A stretch of 64,000 nt of DNA. Origin: Capronia americana. Lineage: Eukaryota > Ascomycota > Eurotiomycetes > Chaetothyriales > Herpotrichiellaceae. Position numbers and translations under genes: made by a program. Position 1 is the stretch's first letter. Each line of letters begins with the position of its first letter. Shown here one piece after another: positions 41,945-52,993 of this stretch. Below the pieces are notes generated by a model. That model did no database searches. It saw only the letters and a program-made list of their open reading frames with translations, and was not told where the DNA came from. The stretch lies in NCBI GenBank assembly GCA_016110215.1, contig JADWQD010000008.1:1860001-1924000 (forward strand), in the 5' to 3' direction.

Positions 41945-44617
41945 TCAAGTCTCAAAGAGCATAACTGTTTGCCCAAACAAATTTTCGTGGTCAGCACCAA
42001 TCGCCTCGGGCTGGCCGTTGACGTTGACCATGTTTATCGAAGCCTTGGTCGTTAAGCCGAAGAGGGAGATATTCTGGGAGCATTGGATATCAACCATATT
42101 CTCCTGGCATGACTCGGTCTCCAGGCAGGTCTGGATGTAATTGTCAAAGAAGCTGTAGAGGCCACCACCATACATGTAGATTTCGGACGAGTCAACGATT
42201 CGCAAACCCCAGGACTTCTTGCAGGACTCGGTTGTGCAGTCTTCGAAGGTTGGGTCGGTGAATGACGAGCTAGGTGGGAAACCGCCTTGCAGCGCATCTG
42301 GGGAAGATTGCATGTACGGGGTTTCCGTTTGGATAGCGCCCATGAAAATGTCACGAGCGTTGGCGAATTGGTAGTTGTAGAGCTGGTTGTGCTCGGAGGA
42401 GGTTCCATACATCCAGACGGGGCCTTGACTCTCGACGAGTACGCCTCGGCCATTGTAGATATTGGTCTGGTTGTGGGTAGCAATGTCGAGCTCGTGATCC
42501 GCCACCCAGAACCAACAGTTTTCGAAATATCCAGACGCTTGCTGGGTGATGTGCATCAGGAGAAAAGCGCCGGCACACTGGGGCTTGAACTCAAAGGATC
42601 CAGTGACGTTAGCCTGGCACGTATCCTGTTGGAGCTGAGTACCGGCAGTTCCCCCGATGCGGAAATTGACATCCCACATGCCGGCAGAGCCCTGGGATTC
42701 TTGAGCGACATTCCATTCTAGGATGATGGCACCTGGAGCAGCGCCAATAGTCTCGAAAACAAGATCCGACATCTCAACTGAGCCGACATCACCGGGCTGG
42801 CCAATCTGGAAAGCAGGCTTTGGGTTGTTGATGTCCTGAAAGGCCGATCCTTGTACCATGATAAGGGGCCAGATTTCACCAGTGATCTTGATGTTTGATG
42901 GGACTCGGACGGTGTCAGAGATGACATAGGCACCATGGTCAAAGTACACGATCTGGCCAGGTGCAGCAGAATCCAGGATTTTCTGGATCGCGGCAGTGTC
43001 GTCTGTAACACCGTCGCCCTTTGCACCTTGAGATTTGACGCTGATAAAGGATGACAACGGAAAGTTCTCGTATTGTGGCTTAGACCGTTCAAAGATCTTG
43101 CTGCCGTTCATGAGCGATGTTGGTATGTTCGGAGCGGTCCGTCCTTGCTGAACTCGTGCTGATTGAAGGGCGGCGGGAGACGCAGAACATGCAGCTGGAG
43201 CGGTTGGTGCGGGCAGAGTGGACCGAGAGGAAGATGCGCTCGCCGTCGCTGTAGCGTTCGAGGGCACGGGGGGAGAACCACTGGATCCAAAAGGTGGAAA
43301 GGGTAGGATAGTGAACGAAGGAGGACCGCCATTCGAAGTAGGAAATACAGTAACAAACACGGTGGTCGTTGTCAACGCTACGCCAGATGGCGGAGGAAGG
43401 GCCGAGATCGTGAGGGTAGTTGTGGTTGTCGAAGAATATGACACCGGCGGGCCTTGGGGAGGTGGAGGCTGAGCTTGAGGTACTCGCTTGACAGGTTGAC
43501 CTGCTGGGGCGCCTGCGGGAGTGTAAGTATCGCCCTGACCCCAGGCAGCGACAAGTTGTCCGCCAGCAAGAATGGGTGTGACGCCATCAGCTCCAACAAT
43601 AGCGTTCTGAGTGCCAGTGAAGTCAACATTCTGCAAGGCCATAGTACCGCCAGTCGCAGGTTCGCTGGTCAAATTGTAGGAAGTTTTGATGCCAACTGGA
43701 GTCCCACTCATGACACTATCAAGTAGGATGAAAGAGCCCACGGTCTGGTTGACACCATTCTGGAGATTCGACATATCGATTCCAATGTCACAGTTGTTCA
43801 CGCTGACGGATTTCATTGTCCAAAGCCAATTCCAGTTCATGAAGATGGCAGTTCCACAATTGTTGAAGGTCAGATTGCGGGTAGTAAACTGTTGATTTCC
43901 GAGGAACATGCCGAACTTTCCTCCGTTGAAGGTGAGATCGGACATAAAACCGCCTGAGCCGTTATCCATGAAGATGCCTTGTTGTTGGTTGGTCGGAGAC
44001 TTGGGGCGCATATTGAATACAATGTTTTGCAAGCTGGTGGCCTGCGCAACTTGCCAATGAATTCCAGCTCCTTTGTCCTCTGGCATCTGCGAAATGTCGA
44101 CGATCAGGTTGCGCATCTGGCGGTAGAAGTTGTTCTGGTTGGTATACCATTGTGCACCGTTACCACCGGGAATGTACGGATCAGTGTCAAGCACTGCAAG
44201 GCCCTCGAAGCTAGGCAAGGCAAGGATCGTAGGCAAATTGACAGCATCTCCGACAAATTGGGTGTAGTACAGCTGAATGATGGGAGCTGAGACCGCATAG
44301 GTACCAGGAGGGAAGTAGATGATCGCAGGTGTGGTCGTCGAGCTGTCGCAACCCTGGCCACAACGACCCCCATCGGTAATGGCATTGTTGATCGCAACAG
44401 TGTCGTCATTGGCACCGTCGCCAACAGCACCATAGTCCTTCACGTTTCGGAAAACCTTGTAGGTGGCGTCTGAGGTGTACGCAACCGTGCCTTGACGCTG
44501 GATCTGACTCAGCCAGTAGGAGGAAGTAGCCTGCCGAGTCTCAAGTTCAACAATCTTGGGTTTTGGAGCCGCGCTCGCTAGCCAGGGCAGAGCCAGCAGG
44601 AGGTAGCCGAATAACAT
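41945..44617 (-). CDS. Glycoside hydrolase family 55 exo-beta-1,3-glucanase-like, secreted
   Basis: Secreted enzyme expected to release glucose from beta-1,3-glucan. Intronless, 890 residues. The signal peptide is MLFGYLLLALPWLASAAP with a likely cut after Ala, followed by a basic-acidic propeptide. Two parallel beta-helix halves each begin with the pectate-lyase-3 type motif: FRNVKDYGAVGDGANDDT near residue 55 and ISVKSQGAKGDGVTDDT near residue 530. GH55 enzymes have this two-ribcage layout. Between them is a Pro/Ser/Thr-rich linker of over 100 residues with polyproline and TTTTT runs, longer than I would expect. Several N-glycosylation sequons are present. The start is the ATG immediately before the signal peptide. 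Confidence 0.9.
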   Translation of the reverse strand: MLFGYLLLALPWLASAAPKPKIVELETRQATSSYWLSQIQRQGTVAYTSDATYKVFRNVKDYGAVGDGANDDTVAINNAITDGGRCGQGCDSSTTTPAIIYFPPGTYAVSAPIIQLYYTQFVGDAVNLPTILALPSFEGLAVLDTDPYIPGGNGAQWYTNQNNFYRQMRNLIVDISQMPEDKGAGIHWQVAQATSLQNIVFNMRPKSPTNQQQGIFMDNGSGGFMSDLTFNGGKFGMFLGNQQFTTRNLTFNNCGTAIFMNWNWLWTMKSVSVNNCDIGIDMSNLQNGVNQTVGSFILLDSVMSGTPVGIKTSYNLTSEPATGGTMALQNVDFTGTQNAIVGADGVTPILAGGQLVAAWGQGDTYTPAGAPAGQPVKRVPQAQPPPPQGPPVSYSSTTTTTLTISALPPPSGVALTTTTVFVTVFPTSNGGPPSFTILPFPPFGSSGSPPVPSNATATASASSSRSTLPAPTAPAACSASPAALQSARVQQGRTAPNIPTSLMNGSKIFERSKPQYENFPLSSFISVKSQGAKGDGVTDDTAAIQKILDSAAPGQIVYFDHGAYVISDTVRVPSNIKITGEIWPLIMVQGSAFQDINNPKPAFQIGQPGDVGSVEMSDLVFETIGAAPGAIILEWNVAQESQGSAGMWDVNFRIGGTAGTQLQQDTCQANVTGSFEFKPQCAGAFLLMHITQQASGYFENCWFWVADHELDIATHNQTNIYNGRGVLVESQGPVWMYGTSSEHNQLYNYQFANARDIFMGAIQTETPYMQSSPDALQGGFPPSSSFTDPTFEDCTTESCKKSWGLRIVDSSEIYMYGGGLYSFFDNYIQTCLETESCQENMVDIQCSQNISLFGLTTKASINMVNVNGQPEAIGADHENLFGQTVMLFET

Positions 44618-46236
44618 CTTGATGTTAGAGATGCGTGTTATTCGTAGAACGTGGAAGTTGTCGATCTTGGGTTTGTTCGAGTCTTGTTGGCGGAAATTCT
44701 GGACGGAAAATGATTTCGAAGGATCGAAGAGAGACCCTTTTGCGTTCGAGCGACCAGCACTGAGACAAACAAAGGTAGGGCAGTGACAAAAGCAGTGACG
44801 CTGGCTCCTGATGCCTCCTAAGCCGATATAGGTGAAAAGAGGTTGGTGCGGACGAGGCAGTTGAAGAGATGCCTTGTGATCGACGCGTAGCACACGGTGC
44901 TTCAAAGAGACTTTTTTGTGATCTTGAGTGAATGGGCAAACTGGTGAATAAGGAAGGCACGAGTTCAATCGTGCGGGTGACAGAGAGAGTAAGTTGGAGG
45001 TGACGGATCAATGAGAGTCAGAAGGCCAGACGACAATCGCAGCTGCTCTCGAGACAGCAAAATAAACAATGGTTCACCGGAGAAGTTGTCAAAGGCGGTC
45101 GACGTCGGTCCGGTCGTCGATAAAGACAATAAAACTTTGCTCCAATTCTTTCTTTCTTTCTTTCTTCTTCAAACGAATGACAAAGATGAACACCTCACGA
45201 CAACCAGCGTGCAGGCGACAAAGCGAATGATCAAAGAACAGGAACTTGCTGGACTGGGAAGTGGAAGAGATGGAATGAAGCCAGAGAGACAAATTCGCAG
45301 TGAGGTGATATGTGCGTTGGCAAGCGTTCGCACCCACAACCGCACAATCGCAGCACAGTGAGATGAAGTCTCACGAGGTCCAGGACGCTTGTTCCCCGAG
45401 TCTGCGGTCCCAATCTCAATTTTGAGGTCAGCTTGCAGAAAAGACGAACAGTTGTACGTACTTGCACCGCATGCACAACCTGTTTGGTGCTTCTCTGGCT
45501 CCCTTCAATCTCAACGCTGAGCAGCCCAGCCACTGCCGCAGTGGGCTCACCACCATCCTTTTTATCTCCGTCATGCCTCGATTGACAAAGAAGATCAGTA
45601 CTACCACGACTACTAGCTGTTTCCAGTCCCTCGCTGCCGAGAACACGCCCTGGACCAGATCATCCGAGGAAGCTTGGATCTTTCGCGCCGCCCCGTTGGG
45701 AAGCAGCCGCGTGGCAGCCCGAGTCAGGTACAGGGTGGAAACAGTGGTCTCCAGCTCCTCATTCGCGGGACGTTCCCATCCAGAGCCCTCCTTGATCCGA
45801 ACACAGCTACCATAACCCCACTACGTCTACCAGGTGGGTGGACTGGGAACGAGGCGATGCAAAACCAGGAAATAGGCTGTGAAAGCGAAGAAGAGAAAGG
45901 GAAAAGGACACGAAACGACATTCGAAAGGCTGCTGAGCTGGCAGCTGCAAAACATCCGATTGGGCGCACAGTCATCTGATGAAACATCTCCGAAACAAGC
46001 CAAGGTTTGACAACGAAGAAACCGGGTCACGTCGGTGGCGCTTCGAGGCTTGAACTGTGGCTACACAAGAGAGTTCTAGCCGATCATGCCACATATCCCT
46101 GCCTCGCATGTCAACTTGGTCGAGCACGAGTACATAAGAGAGCCAGCGGGGCCGGTAAGCTAGGCCAGATATCTAGTTGACAAGCAAACTGGTAGTGACA
46201 AGTCAACATCATGTTCTCATGGTCCATTCCCACCGC
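44618..46236. other. Intergenic region upstream of the glucanase
   Basis: About 1.6 kb. It includes the glucanase promoter and a CTTT microsatellite. Open frames here are short and lack motifs. A small gene cannot be excluded at 45.4-46.0 kb. Confidence 0.5.
45148..45172. repeat. (CTTT)n microsatellite
   Basis: About five tandem CTTT units, a pyrimidine tract within the glucanase upstream region. Confidence 0.85.
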
Positions 46237-47688
46237 TCATCTGATTTGATCATTTTCCATTTCGCGTCTGATCACGCGGGCCAGCCGGATGACTCCTTCT
46301 TCGAGCACATCCTGGTCTTCCCAAGCGTAGCACAGACGGAGATCCTTCTCAAACCGGGTCTGCTTGTTGTGTTCGTCGCCGTCGACCTTGAATAGCGGTC
46401 CCGTAATGATGGTCAAATTCTCTTCTTCCAATGCCCGCTTGTAGATCCGGGTTGAGTCCAGCGACCCTGGCAGAGTCAACCAAATGAAATATCCACCCGC
46501 AAGATCTTTATCTGCCTGAGGCATGGTCAAACCCAACGGCAGAAGATGATGCCTGACTGCTTCCATCATTGTGTAGTATCGTGCCGAGTACGCAGGCTGC
46601 AATTCATCAAAGATGTGGCCTTTTAAGACACCTGTAGCCAGCATCTGGTAGATGAAAGATGCCACCAGGTGTGAAGGGGCACCTCCTGATCGACTAGAGC
46701 CTGTTTGGGAGATGCCATACGCCATTGCTGGAGTGCCTTCTGCCCATCCCGTTCGACAACCAGGAGCGACAATTTTGCTGAAACTACCATTGCTTACTGC
46801 ATTTCCAAAATCATCAATCGGCCCACCATCAAGTTCCGAATCAACGTCCACAATCCGAGGCAAAACTGCTCTGTCCATCGTACGAGATCCTTCCTGGGGG
46901 TCTGCTGGCCACTGGAGCATGTCGTATACATCGTCTGTCACGATAAGAGCATCATACTTTCGTGCCAGACGTACCAGCTGTTGTCGATGGTGAAGGCTCA
47001 TGATTCGGCCCGAAGGATTAGAAAAGGTAGGCACGGCGTAGATAACGTGCTTATAGATCTTCCTCCACGGCTTCGGGGTCTTTATTCTGGGTTCTGTGTT
47101 GTTCTCTGCCAATGCTCGCTGCTCGCTTTGCTGAAGGCCTTGCTCGAGATACTCGAGGTCAATACCTTCTTCGTCCTCGGGGACTCCCTTTAGCCGATTG
47201 TCGAAGCCGGAATCAGCGAAGATCCTACATGCCAGATAGTAAGTAGGAGCTACCATCCAGACATTTCGAGTATATATGGGATCAGTGAAAGTCTGCAAGA
47301 TGCAAGCCAAGTTCTGGCTGGCGCCTCCACTAATGCATATTCTCTCGCTTGTGATGGGTTTGCTTGGGCTGTAGAATTGATCGAGCCATTTAGCTATTTC
47401 CTTCCTTAGTGGTTCGTATCCTTCGTCTGGACCATAGAACAAGACATCTGTGTTGGATGGGTCAGATAGGATGCGAGCGGAGGCCTGATCTAATTGCTGA
47501 GGCGGCAGAAGACTCGGATGTGGCCAGCCTTTGAGGAGATCGATATGCCTCGATTGTGCTATGCTACCAGTCTGATTTGTTCGAGGGGTCGCCGTCACTG
47601 TCGCGAGCCGAGTCATCTTGCGCAAGGACGTTCGCCGGCAAGTGAGTCTAGTCAATGATGACAGAAGCGCTGACCGACTGGTGAGCAT
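46237..47688 (-). CDS. Class I/II PLP-dependent aminotransferase
   Basis: Fold-type I aminotransferase, intronless, 483 residues. Conserved elements are YGPDEGYEPLRKEIAKWL, the phosphate-region SGGASQNLA, VPTFSNPSGRIMSL, the PLP aspartate of IVTDDVYDML, and the Schiff-base lysine K305 in NGSFSKIVAPGCRTGW. The style matches the valine-pyruvate/2-aminoadipate-like fungal family. The first 25 residues are rich in Arg and Ser and could target mitochondria; a second ATG at residue 25 would remove them. It looks intact. Nothing links it to the accessory block. Confidence 0.88.
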   Translation of the reverse strand: MLTSRSALLSSLTRLTCRRTSLRKMTRLATVTATPRTNQTGSIAQSRHIDLLKGWPHPSLLPPQQLDQASARILSDPSNTDVLFYGPDEGYEPLRKEIAKWLDQFYSPSKPITSERICISGGASQNLACILQTFTDPIYTRNVWMVAPTYYLACRIFADSGFDNRLKGVPEDEEGIDLEYLEQGLQQSEQRALAENNTEPRIKTPKPWRKIYKHVIYAVPTFSNPSGRIMSLHHRQQLVRLARKYDALIVTDDVYDMLQWPADPQEGSRTMDRAVLPRIVDVDSELDGGPIDDFGNAVSNGSFSKIVAPGCRTGWAEGTPAMAYGISQTGSSRSGGAPSHLVASFIYQMLATGVLKGHIFDELQPAYSARYYTMMEAVRHHLLPLGLTMPQADKDLAGGYFIWLTLPGSLDSTRIYKRALEEENLTIITGPLFKVDGDEHNKQTRFEKDLRLCYAWEDQDVLEEGVIRLARVIRREMENDQIR

Positions 47689-48430
47689 GTATTTCTGAGC
47701 ATCTACGTACTAGATATATGCTCTTTCCACGCAAGAGTCGTATCCAGGAGTTTGCCAAAGGGAAATTTTCTCTTGCCTCCTCACTGCTGCTCCACTTGAA
47801 TCGGGCCTTTTTCTGGGCGTACGTTAGGCTGGGAGCTTGACTTTAGCGGCATTGTCCGCCCCTGGGACTAGGCGACAACGGGCAAGCGAGGCATGATCTC
47901 CCGCCCAAAACTGGGGAAAGCGACGTCAACAGAGAAAAGAGAAGGTCCGAGTGACGCGGGCACAAAATACCAGGCACTAGCGAGGGAGTTGAAACCTGGA
48001 CATTCCTCAAGTTCCTTGTGCAACAGGCATCTCAAGCATCAATCAACACCACCTCACTGGTATCATCTGTATTACCCTACCCATCTATTCATATCCACTC
48101 CACCAGCAACGCGCGGCCATGCCAGGCTAAGGTCATCCTTCCTGCAAAACCTTACGCCGCGCCACAGCATATGACCTGCGGTCGATTGGGGGCGTTCCAA
48201 AGGGCAGCCCATATTATAATCCCATATTTAATCCATTGCAAAACATAGTGACATGATCGTGACACCAAACTGAGAGCGTGTCGTGAAACTGCACGGGCTG
48301 CTGAACGCTTTGCAGCGCAAAGGATATGCAGCACCAACACAGGCTGCGGGCTGACTGAGCTACACACACATCACATTCGTTCATTTGGAATTGGATATTC
48401 GAACCACCGCCTCCCTCTGCGGTAGACATA
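47689..48430. promoter_or_regulatory. Divergent promoter region
   Basis: About 740 bp between the divergent aminotransferase and the large fungal protein. No additional gene supported. Confidence 0.4.
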
Positions 48431-51073
48431 ATGGCGAAAAGAATATCGTCATTGTTTTCTTTGTCGCGCGACGACCACCATAACCAACACCAGCACCCTG
48501 AAGGGACGCCCTCAACAACCGGCAGCTCACCTCAGATAGCTCCTCAGTCACCTCACAAGCTACACAAGTCCCGCTTCACCTCGTCCTCCCAGATCGACCT
48601 TAACGATGGCCTCCCTCCCCTTGCTCCTCCTCCCCTCTTGACCGAGTCCGGCTCGGTGCGCCCTTCAAGCAGCCATCGAAGCGAGCCAGACAGCAGACCT
48701 GCTAGTAGGAATAGCAGTCGGCACAGTCGAGATGGCAGCAGGAGTCGGCCACAGACACCCAACCTATTGATACCGCCGGGCACTACAGGTTCGCCAGGGC
48801 TTCCCGCGACACCGCCGTTGCACAAGCTCGCCAAGAAGAAGAGTTGGCTTACAGGAAAACCGGACAAACACAGATCTGAGGATGGTCCGGCATCATCTAA
48901 AGCCTGGATCGCTGGAATCCGGGATCATATGCCATACGACCTGGCGCCTCTATTCAAAGGCGAGAGAGTCCCCGACTTATGGAATGACCGGGGGGATACT
49001 GTCATATATCTTTACCCACCTTCCTCGGGCAAAGGCCCTTGTTTTCGGGTCGACTCGTCTCTTCTGGCTGACTCGAGTTCGCTCGTAAATCTGCGCAGGC
49101 AGTCCCCTACTTCTCCGGTAGATCGAAATGGGGACATTCCACAAGTCCAAACACCCTTCTCAGCACTTTCCATGAGCCCCAGACAAATTCGTCCACCGTC
49201 TCAGGATTCGAGCTCAACTTATCGCACCACCAACTTCTCGGTTCCGAACATTGTCACTTCGCCCACCGAGGAAAGGCACGTCTATTTGCCCATGGCCTTC
49301 GATGGGGACCTATCTCAGCCGGGAGCAGAACCCCAAGGCGATGACTTCGAGCTCGTCGTCCTATACCGCAATTTCTTTGCCTTCCTCGTTGGTGGAGGTC
49401 TCGTGTCGACGCACAGACAGCTGTCCCTGTTTTCCATCTTCATGGGGATAAGTACCATCTTGAAGCGGTTGGGCTTTTCAAATTCTGATGGCTCCACCTG
49501 GGGTGATGTGCCTTATAACAGCTTCTCACGGTATTGCGATGAGCTGAGGTTGGCAGATGTACGGTCAAGTCGCGAAAAGACCATCGAAGCGATCGTGCTG
49601 GGAGAGCATCTCAAATCTTGGCCATTGTACAATGAAGGTTTTTGCCATGCGGTCGGACGGCTAGCCGATCTCAAAGCGATCAAGAGCCCGAAGTATGAGA
49701 TGATGACCCCCATCACGAAGAACCGACTGGAGCGTGCACAGATCGACATTGAGCAAAGGTTACTGGTGATCAGAGGCAAGCTGGATGACTTCGATTTCCC
49801 TTCGATGTTTGCGGGTATCGCGAACTCTCAGACCGCCACAGAAGCCAAGTTGATTCGGTTCAAAGAATGGAAGGCTGCTTTTCTAGATTTCCGCCGCTTT
49901 ATGTTGTCGTATCTGCGGCGGAGATACGGTGCTTGGCCGCCCAAGGCATCCTCAAAGAAGAACAACTTCGAAGAAAGCGGGCTGAATCGAATATTGCTTC
50001 GAGAGCTGTACAAGGATCTTACAGACTTGTACGACATCCTCGTCGACCGATCGTCTGTCACGACTCGCACAGCAGACATGCCGCCAATGGATGAAGACGC
50101 AGAGACAAGCGACCAGAATGAGACCATTCAACATGCCATCCGGCGAATTGAGAGCGAGTATGACCGAGCAACTCCACCAGTGTTGCCACCAATTCCGTTC
50201 GACACGCCTTTGGTTCCGCAATTCTCGAACAGTTTCAATCGCCGCCACGTGCTGATGTCTGACAAGTCTGCCGCATCAAATAAAAAGCTGAAGGAGAATG
50301 AAATCAACGAGGTGCTATTGGGTTCGTACAATCGCGAGTCAATCAATGCAAGCACCTTCATTCAGGACTTCTTCAGCTATGAGCGTCAACTGGGGAAGGG
50401 GAAAACGTTGGAGCAGGTCGTAGATGCACGGTGCGGCCAGTGGCTTTTCATCTATGCTGTTCTTCAGGCGCTTCCAATGACCGTGGTAGATGCGAGAGAT
50501 CTCAAGCATACCGAAGGCGTCGAGTACTTCCTTTGCGTGGCGCCGTGGGGAGGTAGGCCATGGATGAAAGAGGATCAGTCAGTGTCGCGAGCATGGTACA
50601 ACGTCAGCAACGGTGGTGGCTACGTCAGTCTTCCTGCGGACCTGATCGATCATAGTGTGGAAGGAATCTATCGGCGCAGTCACTGCTGGACTGCAGCGAC
50701 GAAATGGACCGAAGCGTCACCTCAGAATGCCTTGATCGAGACGTTCCATCGTGTCGACGCGGACGCCCTGCATCATCGGCCGGTCAGTGCCCACGTTCAG
50801 TCGCCGTACGACAGCCCGGCACAGTCACCATATGTCAGTCCTCTACATTCACCACTCTTGCGGCCAACGTCACCCCCTAGCTCTCCCGGGCTCGGTTCTT
50901 TGAGTCGAGAACGAATTTCAGTCAACCTAGGCTTGGAGGCTATGGATGCTCCGCCGTCTGTGCGCAGCAGCTCACGACCGCCACCCGCACTCAATCCAAA
51001 TATCACTTTTGACGCCATCTTGGGTACGACTGACGAACCTGCGAAGGGCAAGGGGAAAAAGGGGAAGAAATAG
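48431..51073 (+). CDS. Large conserved-looking fungal protein of unknown function
   Basis: Intronless, 880 residues. The first 150 residues are Ser/Pro/His-rich and predicted disordered, with repeated SRP and SRN-type segments. A folded region runs from about residue 155 (WIAGIRDHMPYDLAPLFKGE) to about 770, including LYRNFFAFLVGGGLV, the YNSFSRYCDEL block, FVNRMLSYLRRRYGAWPP-like helices and QWLFIYAVLQALPMTVVDAR. The tail is Pro/Ser-rich and ends in a lysine run (GKGKKGKK). There is no signal peptide or clear membrane segment. The layout resembles a widespread ascomycete family of unannotated proteins, but I do not recognise a named domain. It looks like a core gene. Confidence 0.75.
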   Translation: MAKRISSLFSLSRDDHHNQHQHPEGTPSTTGSSPQIAPQSPHKLHKSRFTSSSQIDLNDGLPPLAPPPLLTESGSVRPSSSHRSEPDSRPASRNSSRHSRDGSRSRPQTPNLLIPPGTTGSPGLPATPPLHKLAKKKSWLTGKPDKHRSEDGPASSKAWIAGIRDHMPYDLAPLFKGERVPDLWNDRGDTVIYLYPPSSGKGPCFRVDSSLLADSSSLVNLRRQSPTSPVDRNGDIPQVQTPFSALSMSPRQIRPPSQDSSSTYRTTNFSVPNIVTSPTEERHVYLPMAFDGDLSQPGAEPQGDDFELVVLYRNFFAFLVGGGLVSTHRQLSLFSIFMGISTILKRLGFSNSDGSTWGDVPYNSFSRYCDELRLADVRSSREKTIEAIVLGEHLKSWPLYNEGFCHAVGRLADLKAIKSPKYEMMTPITKNRLERAQIDIEQRLLVIRGKLDDFDFPSMFAGIANSQTATEAKLIRFKEWKAAFLDFRRFMLSYLRRRYGAWPPKASSKKNNFEESGLNRILLRELYKDLTDLYDILVDRSSVTTRTADMPPMDEDAETSDQNETIQHAIRRIESEYDRATPPVLPPIPFDTPLVPQFSNSFNRRHVLMSDKSAASNKKLKENEINEVLLGSYNRESINASTFIQDFFSYERQLGKGKTLEQVVDARCGQWLFIYAVLQALPMTVVDARDLKHTEGVEYFLCVAPWGGRPWMKEDQSVSRAWYNVSNGGGYVSLPADLIDHSVEGIYRRSHCWTAATKWTEASPQNALIETFHRVDADALHHRPVSAHVQSPYDSPAQSPYVSPLHSPLLRPTSPPSSPGLGSLSRERISVNLGLEAMDAPPSVRSSSRPPPALNPNITFDAILGTTDEPAKGKGKKGKK

Positions 51074-51503
51074 CCCGATAATGCTGGATTGTTCTTGCAT
51101 AGCGGAAATTGAGGAGATTTAATTTACATTGTCTGTAGTCCATGGGAGGCCGAGTTGTGAGCGAATTCACCAATTCAAGCAGTTCACTCTACCAGCGTTT
51201 TGGTCCACCGTTGCAGCCCTTCTGTGAAACATTTGAACCTGGAAATGAAAAGACTGTCAGCCAATCAAAGTCCCCCGAAGCTTTGTGACGTCAGGCACAC
51301 TTGATGCGGAGTCCTCAATACTTCAGTCGCTGTTCAATGTCCATGGTGCCATGCTAATGTTCAATAGATCCGTGATGTCGAGGTGAAACGATCCGAGAAC
51401 GAGCTCCACATAGAGCGTCTGGCCCGCCAATAGTTGATCTAACACGAAATTTCTTGCAGGCGGGAGAAGACAGACTCCTGCCCGCTCGCTCATTCTTCTC
51501 ACC
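51074..51503. other. Intergenic region
   Basis: About 430 bp between two plus-strand genes. No gene seen. Confidence 0.55.
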
Positions 51504-52900
51504 ATGGCCTCAAGCGAAGATGGGTCGGTCGAGAAGCCGATCAACAGGGAGCCAAATACTGGAAAACTCACAGAAAGGTATGTCATGCCGCCCCCCCTCC
51601 GGATCAGAGAGCCATTGGCCTTTGAGGAAGGGACAAGTTGGGTTGCTCTATAATTTTACCCCCTTAGGGATTAACTGACTATCCTCGACTTCCCAGCTTC
51701 CTGACGCCGTCTGAATCAAGATCACGTTCACAGCCCTTGGCATATGAGCGCAATCACGGACCTGTTCAACATCTCGACGCTAGAGCCTACAGACTGAACG
51801 TCAAGTCCGATCCATCTCTGGCGTCCAGCGACATCATACCCGGCCCCATCGATGCGGTGTTGTCAATTGACGATATTACGTCCAAATTCAAGCACACCAG
51901 TATCACGGCTGCGTTACAATGTGCGGGGAATCGCCGTCATGAAATGCGCGAACGGGTAGCGGAAGTTCAGGGAATCGACTGGGGAGGTGGCGCTGTGATG
52001 AACGCCGTCTGGGGAGGCGTACCACTGCGAGAGGTGCTCCTTTCGGCCGGTGTAAAGGCACCATCGTCCTCGTTGCAGTCAGCTGAGGATAGATACCAAG
52101 GATTGCACGTCCAATTCACGTCCGCGCAAGAAACTCAAGACGATACATACTACGGGGCTAGCATCCCGCTTTCCACGGCTCTCGACCCGGAGAGACAGTG
52201 TCTCCTTGCCACCCATATGAACGGTGAGCCTCTTACGGCTAAGCATGGGTATCCGCTGAGAGTGATCATCCCCGGCATTATTGGCGCTCGATCCGTGAAG
52301 TGGCTCGATGCCGTCATCGTCGCGGCCGAGGAGTCAAAGAACCATTACCAACAGCGGGATTACAAGGTCCTGTCTGGGGACATAGCCGAAAGGATCGAGG
52401 CGGCCGAAGGTGAGAAGGAGAAAGGACGGATCAAGGAGGAGGCTGAGCCCCTGATGGATAATCCCATCAACTCCGTCGTCGCGGTTCCGGGGCAAGACGG
52501 AGATATCCTGCGGAGGGACGACCAAGGACGGGTCTACGTACGAGGATATGCGATCCCTCAGGGCAAAGATGGCCCGGTCGTCAGGGTAGAGGTATCCATC
52601 GACCGTGGCGGGACATGGCACGAAGCATCGATCCTCGATGAAGGGGATGAGAATACCGCACGTTCTTCCACGATGGGGAAGAAGGGGGAGATCCCGCAGA
52701 GGGGCCAGTTCGCTTGGGTCCTTTGGGAGTGCCGCGTTCCTGTTGACGGCGATTCGCCGCGCGAGGACATAAGTATCTGGTCAAAAGCGACGGACAAGGA
52801 CGGGAATACCATGGACGTCGAGAGGCCGGAGGGAGAGTGGAATCTGAGAGGAGTGGGGTTTAATGCTGTCGAGGGAAGGAGAGGCATCAGGATTGAATGA
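51504..52900 (+). CDS. Sulfite-oxidase-family molybdenum enzyme
   Basis: Molybdopterin oxidoreductase of the sulfite oxidase family. Exons 51504-51577 and 51697-52900, split by a 119-nt intron, give 425 residues. The Mo-ligand cysteine is Cys100 in LQCAGNRRHEM. HGYPLRVIIPGIIGARSVKWL is the second cofactor segment. The C-terminal dimerisation domain runs from about residue 270 (VYVRGYAIPQGKDGP, VEVSIDRGGTWHEA, WSKATDKDGN). There is no cytochrome b5 domain, so it resembles the plant-type haem-free enzyme and not animal SUOX. The C-terminus is not SKL, so peroxisomal targeting is not obvious. It converges with the acyl-CoA ligase, with 93 bp between stops. Confidence 0.88.
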
Positions 52901-52993
52901 GGCTGTGGTGGGTGAGGTCGTCAAATGGAATGGAAAGAAAACCTGACCACCTGAGAAGATCGTCCCGTCGATATTTGATCTGGCCAGACTGGG

